Both the position numbers and the translations under genes were made by a program. From Nematostella vectensis (Eukaryota; Cnidaria; Anthozoa; Actiniaria; Edwardsiidae): a stretch of DNA of 64,000 nucleotides. Shown here piece after piece: positions 1 through 9,500 of this stretch; position 1 is the stretch's first letter; each line of letters begins with the position of its first letter. The stretch is taken from the NCBI RefSeq assembly GCF_932526225.1, contig NC_064044.1, forward strand, positions 5,059,747 through 5,123,746, given 5' to 3'. The notes below the pieces were generated by a model. It searched no databases, was not told where the DNA came from, and was given only the letters and a program-made list of their open reading frames with translations.

Positions 1-487
1 AGACACAACAATGCAGTGAAAGGGTTTCCCGAGAGCAGTTTTCGAATTGTTTGCACTTGGCAGTCTTATTTTTGCCATTTCTTTTTGAAGACGACGAAAT
101 TCGCAACTTGCATCTCCAGCCTATTTACTGAAAAAGATGTTACCAACCTCTTATTCAGACTCACAAAAGGTGTAGATTACCTTATTGTTAAATTTGCGAA
201 GCTATAAAGCAAGATTTCAAAGAAAGTTTACACTATTTTTCGTCTGCCTGATGTATTGAGGAAAGTAGACAAATTTCTGCTTGCACTTTACAGCATCAGG
301 TAAACAAAGGGAATTTCAGGGATAATTATTGTCCCCAAAGGTGGTGTAGTAATATTACTTCTCTAAACCCTGTTTAATATTATCTTCATAGCATCTCCTC
401 GACGCCGGTTATTTAGCATTTTATCAACACATAAGCCCAGAAGGGAAATACTAAACATTGTGTACATGTACTTTTCCCAGTGACGAA
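1..487. other. 5' flank, no gene recognised
   Basis: AT-rich sequence upstream of the first signal-peptide exon. Short open frames here have no recognisable domain or splice context. It presumably holds the promoter of the following gene, but I see no clear TATA box or other core element. Confidence 0.4.
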
Positions 488-548
488 ATGGCGGCGACCT
501 GGTTCTATTTGAGTCTCCAGCTTTTCGTTGGCCTGGTTGCTGTAAAAG
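488..548 (+). CDS. Exon 1, signal peptide
   Basis: ATG at 488 follows an A at -3. It opens about 20 residues with a strongly hydrophobic core (YLSLQLFVGLVAV) typical of a secretory signal. The exon ends in phase 1 at a good GTAAGT donor (549). The next acceptor at 924 (TTTAAG before GTGATGAC) restores the frame. Confidence 0.65.
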
Positions 549-3500
549 GTAAGTAAATTTTCAAATTTTCGCGTGCAACTATTGCAAGCGTTATAACGTT
601 TTTTTGACTTATTCTGTGCGCTTTTTTTTTTACTTTTTTTATGCAATGCATAGATTTCAGCACTAAACTCCCTCTCCTAGTGAAATTTAAGCATAAGCAG
701 CAAAATTTCCTTAACATTCTTCTACGTTCTTTGTAGGCCTATTTAGGCCTATTATAAGGCCTATTTGCTTACTTCATTTCTGCATACTTAATATTAACTA
801 TAATTTTGCACAGCCCACATGGGTCATCGCCGGCTTATAAACGCGCGACCGATACGGCCCTTACGCTTGAAACCGACCATGTGTAGCTTAAATCTAAAAA
901 AAAATATTATTTTTATCTTTAAGGTGATGACTTGCAGTTCGGACAAAAGACGTTTGCTGCTGGCATTGCCGACTTTGTATGCGAACCAGTAACTTACAAG
1001 ATTCCGTACAGTAGCCCGGATGTACACGTGCACATCACGATCTACACGCTGACGTCACTGGAAACACTTACGAGGCAGCAGTGGGCTGTGTCGAGATCGT
1101 GACAGCAACTTCGTTCGATGCAAGTGAAAAAGGTTGTAATAAGAATTGTCGTTAACTGCAAGCCAAATGACAGCCTGAATGTTGTGCGTGTTTCGATTTT
1201 GAACGGAAACGATTCGACACTCGACAAATCATTAATCATTACAAAGATCGATCAGTCCATGCACTTATTATTTGCTCATTTTTTTTACTAAGTTTCCAGA
1301 AGGCCACGTTTGGGGAAGTCTCCTTCGCATTGTTTTTGCCTACGCTAACTTGCGCAGTCCCGCACCCCCTCTCTATTTTTTTTTTTTTTTTGCAAACGTT
1401 TCGCTTCGAAGAATTCTGAAAAAGAAATGATTATGCCTTAATAAAAATACATAAACTAGTGATAAAAATTTAAAAAAACACCTGGAAGAAAAAAAAAACA
1501 TTGACCGAGGATCGGATTTGCTCAGATCAGATGGAACGAGAGAGAAAAGTAGACCATACTTCCAGACATTCGCTGAAACATCGTATGGCAGCTAAAGCTT
1601 TACGGCTAAGCTGAAGATTTCGGCTCCAGCACCGCTATCTAGCAAACTGTACAACACAAAGGAACCTGAGGTACCCGCGCATTAATGGGGAGGCAATAAC
1701 CAGGATTCCAGCCCTGTCTTAGTCGGTTACGCCACGCACAACTTACTGAGATATAGACTGAAAAATATTGTGGTCTTTTTCACGCTTGCGTCTCTTGGGA
1801 ATTAGCGAGTTGCTAGAGTAAGTACGCAGCCGCTTTGTCTCCTATTATCTTTGCTCTATAAAGGAGTTCTTTTGTCTCTATTCTTCTCGTTCTTTGTGTC
1901 GAGGTGCGGATATTGTTCATTTGCCCAATCAAATTGCAGCTTGTAAGAGCTGCCTACTGACCCTGTTGCTATAGTAGTGTATTGATGTCGCCATCTTGCA
2001 CAGCGCAGAACTCTGCACGCACGTGCATACGACATCTTTTTTGCTCAGAGACAACAAAGGTAAATTGAAAGCATTGGCCTGACACTGCATTCATTTTCGG
2101 ATTTTTTGGGGAGGAAAGGCTCAACGCAATTAACAAATCACAAATGGGGAATTTGTGAATTTGAGCTCCCTTATTTTACATTTCTTTTAAAGGGGCAGCG
2201 TCATGGTAATGCGCATGTCTGGAGTCAGTGTTTATTGTAGGCTTGAAATTGTCTACAAACAGTTGAACTTTAAGCTGTCAATGCCTTGTTAAAATATATG
2301 CAATATTTTATTGAAATCTATGTTTATTGACTGTTTGTTGTCTCCCACATGTACCAAAGGCTCATAAGTCAATATTAGAATTTGACTGAAATTCTTTGTG
2401 TCCGGGCCGGAAAGCTATATTGCAAAGCTCTTACCATGACACTGCCCCTTTAAATTTCAGACTTGGGGACGGCTAAACCTGGGGATAGGGGCTAGCAAAC
2501 ATTGCACAAGGTAAAAGAACCAACAATAGGATGCATCCCCATTTCTTTCTTTGTGCAAAAAAAACGAATCAAACCCGCCGTACCTACCTAATGTTTTCAG
2601 GCATGCGCAGTCACGTCAGGACCCTACCGTGACTTGAAGACATTACGCGTGAACTGGATGTCATTCCAGGCTCTACCGGAAGATATACAAATCGGAAGAC
2701 ACACTTTTGGGACTTTCACTTCCGGTACATTATGCGAGGAAGTATCTTTCCCAAAGGTAAGTGCATCCAGGTTAGCCTCGTCCCCAGGCTTCTCCTTTGT
2801 CAGCTCAGGCCCCGTGATGCAACGCGGTTTTTTTTTTTCAAATGTGACGTCACAAAAAAGAAGCCGGGAGCCTGGGGACGAGGCTACATCCAGGTCAGTA
2901 TAAAACTGTGACCATGCGCGGGACTTGGATAAGGATACTCCATTTATGGTAGTGACCCCCCCCCCTTTTTTTCTTTATCCCAACAGAATTATCTCGCGTA
3001 TGAAGAATTTCGTAATTTCCTTTTTAAATGATACAAATAAAATTTCACTGAAGATTCAAAAAAAATGTTTCACCTCCTACGGACTATATGTTTGACACTA
3101 TGCCACCGTCGGTTTGCCAACCTATAAAATACGCCCCCTCGGGGACCTAGGGCGTCGCGGAGATCGGGCACACAGGAGGCGCGCTTTCTCGCATGTCGGA
3201 AAATGTTTGCGTTGATACGGTGGACTCGCATAAGTAAGACTTCGATATTTCGATATTTTCTCTGATACTCTTTATGCAGGGTGGGCTCCTAAATGTCATA
3301 GAAAGTTTTCTACGGGATTCTAAGATATGTGAGGGATTACACTTTTTTATATTTTGAGATGTTATTAAGAATTATGCTAAGAACATGTCGAGGCATGAAA
3401 ATATTTCTTAGTCTAATGATGCGTTCTAAAATTAAGAATAAAATTGTGTTCATAATAACAACCTCAAATGTCATTGCTATTGATCATTTGTGTAATTCTC

Positions 3501-6500
3501 CTTCTAAATATTTATTGGGTATTAGATACAATATAAAATTTAAAATCATCGTTAAGACTTTATGCAACTTATGCTGGTTCTATTCCACAGAAGATCCATG
3601 ACATCTTTATTGTCTGCAATCGCATTTAATTTGTCTCAATTTGTCTTCCATTTAGAATTTCCCTGGCCGTCCAGATGTGTATGCCACGCAAGTACATACT
3701 GTCACGCGTTTCAAGAAGGACGCTGCCACCATATGGGTAGAGGACATAAAGCCGCCCTCGTTCCACGCGTGTCTTCGCGAATTGAAGAACTTTAACGGCG
3801 CGCACGAGGCGATTGTAGTAGTAAGTTAATACCTCGTTCCACGCGTGTCTGTGCGTGACGAAGAGCTTAATTGGCGTGAACAAGGCGATTGTTGAAGTTA
3901 GTCAATAGCTAAGGCACCTGCGGGGAACTGCGCGATTTGAAGAGCGTCCATCAAGCAATTGTACTGGTAAGTCTGTAAGGCCCGATTCATACGTAGCACC
4001 TCTGCCGTGCCAAATCTAATTGTTTTGACTCGGCGCATGAATAGTTCGACGTCTGAATCAATTAAGTTCGTCCCAGCAGAATCAAGTCCGGCACGGCATT
4101 GAGCGGCTGCACCAGTCGCTTTCACAAAAGCACGTAACAGATTCAAATGTCGAGCTGTTGATGTGCCGAATCAAATGCCTTACTTCTTTCATTTGTCTGA
4201 CAGAAATTCAACATAAAGTCAACTTTTACTACTCACAACCTATTTGAGCGCTACTTGTTTAGTGCGACGTCTGAATCAACGTTGAACCCAATGTATTTGT
4301 GTCGTTACAAATAGACAATTTGATTCGGCACGACAGAAACGCGACCTTATTAGTCGGGCCTATGGAGCTAAGGCGACCCGCATCGCGCGTATCTTCTCGA
4401 GCCTGATAAGTTAAGTGAGTGTAAACCGAACTCTAAACTGAACTCTCGGCCCACTCCCACTCCCGCCCCTGTCTTCCAATAGTGGACTTGCGCTAAGAGA
4501 TAACGTGACTGTTTGGGTGGCAGACTAGCGCGCGCTAAGCCTTTTAGCGGCAAAATAACAGCAACAAAAGGGAACTTATTCAGCGCTTATGAAAAAAAAA
4601 CAGAACTCTTTTTTTCAGAAAGGGTTTAGTGTCATTAAAAGATTTTATTTCTTCGTCGTTTCTGGTGTGACGCGCGCAGCGAAATAGCTAACCGTAGAAC
4701 CGTAGCAGGGGGTGGGAACTGGGGGCATGTGCCCCTCCCCCCAATAATTTAAAAAACTATAAGGAAATGACCAGTAGGGGGTTTCTTAATATTTTTGTTT
4801 TGTGCCCCCCCCCCCTATCTTACGTGGCCTGCTCCAGCTCTGTATATCAATAGAGAAATGTGAAATAATTAAGAATGTGCCTTTTCATCGTTTTTAATCA
4901 TCAATACAAGCAAATCATCTACCACCTTTAAAAGAAAAAGTCGACAACAAGGCAGATTTATGTTTTTAGAACGATATTTCGGCAGACCAAAACCTGCCTT
5001 CCTCAGGTTATATAGGAGTTACAGTGGCATGTTACAACTAGTATATAATATACAAAGTTCATTGATGATTAACTAACAAACGATAAAAATAGTAATTGAG
5101 CAAGGAGTAACTTATGGAAGATGGTAAATAGGGTGGCGTGGATTACTAAACAGCTAAACGGTTTCTTCACGCGGGTTGAGGCCACCGGGTTCAAGAGTTC
5201 CAGCGCGAGCTATCAGTGTGGCTTCTCTTGCTTTGCCGATGGAGTCGCGGTTATTTCTTATTTTTTAAATAGGTATGAGCTCTAGGTCAGAAGCGGAGTG
5301 GTTGGGTTTTAGAAAGTGTTTAGCGGCGTGTGTTGGTATGGATCGAGATTGCGAGTCTACAGTTCTGCGGTGGTCATTAAAGCGTTCTTTTAAATTGCGT
5401 TTAGTTTCCCAATATATTGAAGGTAACAGCGGTTACATTGAATCATATAAATCACGTTTTTAGTATTGCAGATTATGTGGGAGGTTATAGGTCGTGTTGC
5501 TTGTCAGACCATTGTTAGGCCAGCGGTTCTAATATAGGGGCAGGTAAGGCATTTTTTTCCGCAACGGAAGGCGGAGGTTGGTGATAGAGCGGTCGGAAGG
5601 TAGCTTGGCTTTAACGAGGATGTCGCGGAGGTTAGGTGAGCGGCATAGAGTGGCTCAGTGAAAACCTTTTGGCATCGCTTAGACAAGAGTAGGAGGTTGT
5701 AATTTTTACGGATTATGTCGTTGATGTTAGGTATAGTGTAGGGTTATAAGTAGTAACAAAGGGGATGCGACGGGACTTTTTGTGGTTGTTATTATTAGGG
5801 CGTAGGGCGTCAATGAAGGATTTTTTTCTTGAGAAAAGCGAATTTATAGCCACGCTTGAGGAGGTAGTTGGTGGGTTCATTGCAGCGATTATTAGAGCTT
5901 TCTTTTGTAGAACAAATGCGGCGAATATGGAGGACGAGGCGATAGGGGATAGCCTTTTTGGTGTGATGAGGGTGGCAAGATGAAAAAAGAAGGTGTTGGT
6001 GTTTGTCAGTAGGTTTGGAGTAGAGGTCAGTTTCGATTTTACTATAAACAAGAGAGACATTAACGTCAAGAAAAGGTACATTGTTATAGGAGTGGGAGCG
6101 TGTAAATCTAATAGTGGGGTGTTGATTGTTAATATAATCTACAAAAGCGTTCAATTTGCCTGGACCCGCAGACCATACAACAAAAATACCGTCGATGTAT
6201 CTTAATCACGTATGGGGTTTGTAAGGGGCGTCACGCAGAGCGTTGGTTTCACTTTTGAGAATTGGTTTCACTTTTGAGAATGGAAAAGTAGTAAGTACGG
6301 ATAGCTGAGCAAATTTCTGATTTTAAGATGATAAATGGACAACCACCAGAGGTCCGTAGTGATGTTCTTCTTTGTAATACTTTTTCCTATTCAATGAAAA
6401 CAGGACCTAGAAGTCACGCCTGAGGACTTTCATAGCGTCAGCCGCGTAGTCAGGATTTTTAACAGGGGGGGAGGGAGGTAGGCCCTTTCAAGGCATTTTC

Positions 6501-9500
6501 CTCTGTATTTTAGATAATGTCTCATACATTTACTGTATTTTTGGCTGGTAGAAGGGGGGGGGGGGGGCTAGGCCACCCCCTGGCTACGCCCCTGATTGCG
6601 CTTTCATGAATGAGCAGGAAATCTCATCAATTGAAACAACTGAAAAAATAACTTTGGTTACAGGATGCTCTTTTGCCGCTTGGAGAATACTAGGAAAACA
6701 TATCTTCACAACTGACGCGTTTATTTATCTACGCATTTGTGATTTATTTTAGAACACCACATTTGAACAAAAGTTCTTCGAGCCTCCAATAATTATCACC
6801 GCGACAACACATGACTTTGATCCGCGAAATGACGATTTCACGGTGTATTTTCACTTTGAAACGAACGTGCGACCGCCCCTTTAAGGGATCTATCTATAGA
6901 GAAAGACCCTTCCGAGTGGAAGGCAATGAAATAGGGGACTCGCGCTAAGAGATCACGTGACTGTTTGGGTGTCAAACTAGCGCGCGCAGAGCGTTTTAAT
7001 GGCAAAATAACAACAACAAAAACGGCACCTTATTCAGCGCTTACGAAAATAAACCAGAATACTTTTTTTCAGAAAGGGTTTAGTTTCATTTAAAGATTTT
7101 ATTTGTTGTTTCTGGTGTGACGTGCGCAGTCCTTTCTGATTATTTTGTTTTGAATTTGCAACCCAGAAAGGTCACGTGATCTCTTGCGCAAGTCCATTGT
7201 GATATCTATAGAGAATGTCAGATAAAAGAAGTAAGTAAATGTGATTGTGAAATCCATAGAGAATGACTGATACCGGCTTTGAGCTGTGCATGAAAGACGG
7301 ACAAAAACATCACAAGAAGCACACGATGATTGATATACAGTACATGGCTCTGGGAGGTGGGTGTGATTCAAGTAGCCCTACCCCTCCCCCTCACTTGCAG
7401 ATCGTAAATACTTACCCCATCCCCCAAATTAATCTCTCCCACGCCTTACCTAGTATATAGTGACCCTTACCCCTTACCTCACAAATTAGTAGCATCCCCT
7501 TCCCCTTACTGATCTCAACAGACAACGCCACCCCTTACCTCCCCTTCACAAATCACTACCCTTACCTCCCCCTCACAGATCACTAACCCTTACCTCCCCT
7601 TCACAGATCACTATCACTTACCTCACCATCACAGATCACTTACCCTTACCTCCCCCTCACAGCTCACTAACCCTTACCTCCCCTTCACAGATCACTAATA
7701 CTTACCTCCCCCTCACAGATCACTAACCCTTACTTCCCCCTCACAGCTCACTAACCCTTACCTCCCCTTCACAGATCACTACCCTTACCTCCCCCTCACA
7801 GATCACTAACCCTTACCTCCCCTTCACAGATCACTAACACTTACCTCCCCTTCACAGATCACTAATACTTACCTCCCCCTCACAGATCACCAACCCTTAC
7901 CTACCCTTCACAGATCACTAACCCTTACCTCCCCCTCACAGATCACTAACCTTTACCTCTCCCTCACAGATCACTAACCTTTACCTCCCCCTCACAGATC
8001 ACTACCCTTACCTCCCCCTCATAGATCACCAACCCTTACCTCCCCTTTACAGATCACAAACCCTTACCTCCCCTTCACAGATCACCAACCCTTACCTCCC
8101 CTTCACAGATCACTAACCCTTACCTCCCCCTCACAGATCACCAACCCTTACCTCCCCTTCACAGATCACTAACCTTTACCCCCTTCCCTCACAGATCACT
8201 AATCTTTACCCCCTTCCCTCACAGATCACTAACCTTTACCTCTCCCTCACAGATCACTAACCTTTACCCCCTTCCCTCACAGATCACTAACCTTTACCCC
8301 CTTCCCTCACAGATCACTAACCTTTACCCCCTTCCCTCACAGATCACTAGCCTTTACCTGTCCTCCACAGATCACTAACCTTTACCCCCTCCCCTCACAG
8401 ATCACTAACCTTTACCTGTCCTCCGCAGATCACTAACCTTTACCCCCTTCCCTCACAGATCACTAATCTTTACCTGTCCTCCACAGATCTGGACCCATGC
8501 CTCTACGTGACCTGTGGGTTCTACGCTCAATGCGTGGCGTTCGGTCCGGGGGACGCCTGGTGTGTGTGTGACTACACGTGTCCCTCTTACCATGACACGT
8601 TATGTAGCACGGCGGGTGTGACTACACGTGTCCCTCTTACCAGGACACGTTATGTAGCACGGCGGGTGTGGCTACACGTGTCCCTCTTACCAGGACACGT
8701 TATGTAGCACGGCGGGTGTGGCTACACGTGTCCCTCTTACCAGGACACGTTATGTAGCACGGCAGGTGTGGCTACACGTGTCCCTCTTACCAGGACACGT
8801 TATGTAGCACGGCGGGTGTGACTACACGTGTCCCTCTTACCAGGACACGTTATGTAGCACGGCGGGTGTGACTACACGTGTCCCTCTTACCAGGACACGT
8901 TATGTAGCACGGCGGGTGTGACTACACGTGTCCCTCTTACCAGGACACGTTATGTAGCACGGCGGGTGTGACTACACGTGTCCCTCTTACCAGGACACGT
9001 TATGTAGCACGGCGGGTGTGACGTATAAAAACACGTGCCAGTACCAGAAGGCAATTTGCCAAGCCAAGGAGAACACCCCTATTTCGCATGCGGGCAACTG
9101 CAGGCGTAAGTCACGTGATATTGTAGCCTGCGTTCCAACCGATTCTAAACGCTAGTCGAATGGGAGCGACTAGAGGCCTTTATCGCCCACTTCGAGCAAA
9201 GTCCGAAGTTCTCTTTTCGCGTTTCCTTTGCTTTTTCTAGCCCCTCTTGCCTCACTGATAACCATTTCTCAGCCTTCATCTTACAGCGAGGTCGTGCCCA
9301 GCTCTCTCTCGACTCCGTGGACGTCCAGTGTCAAGAGTTATCCACGGATTCAACCCAATTCTACAGCTCGTTAGAAGTCCACGCCCTCCTCACGGTCAAC
9401 TACGACGGCCAGGCTACTAATGCCACCCATGACGCAATAACCACGTGGGTTGAGAAGATCAGTCATTCTAAATTCACGACGTGCGCACTTAAGGTCGGGC

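Noticed and set aside
7376..8486. Interstitial telomere repeat (many CTAACCC)
   Set aside because: The period is 28-30 bp with CTCCCCTTCACAGATC between. Only one CTAACCC occurs per unit, and it ends at a functional acceptor.
8581..9030. CRISPR-like array
   Set aside because: The 50-bp units are contiguous with no spacers, in a eukaryotic coding exon.
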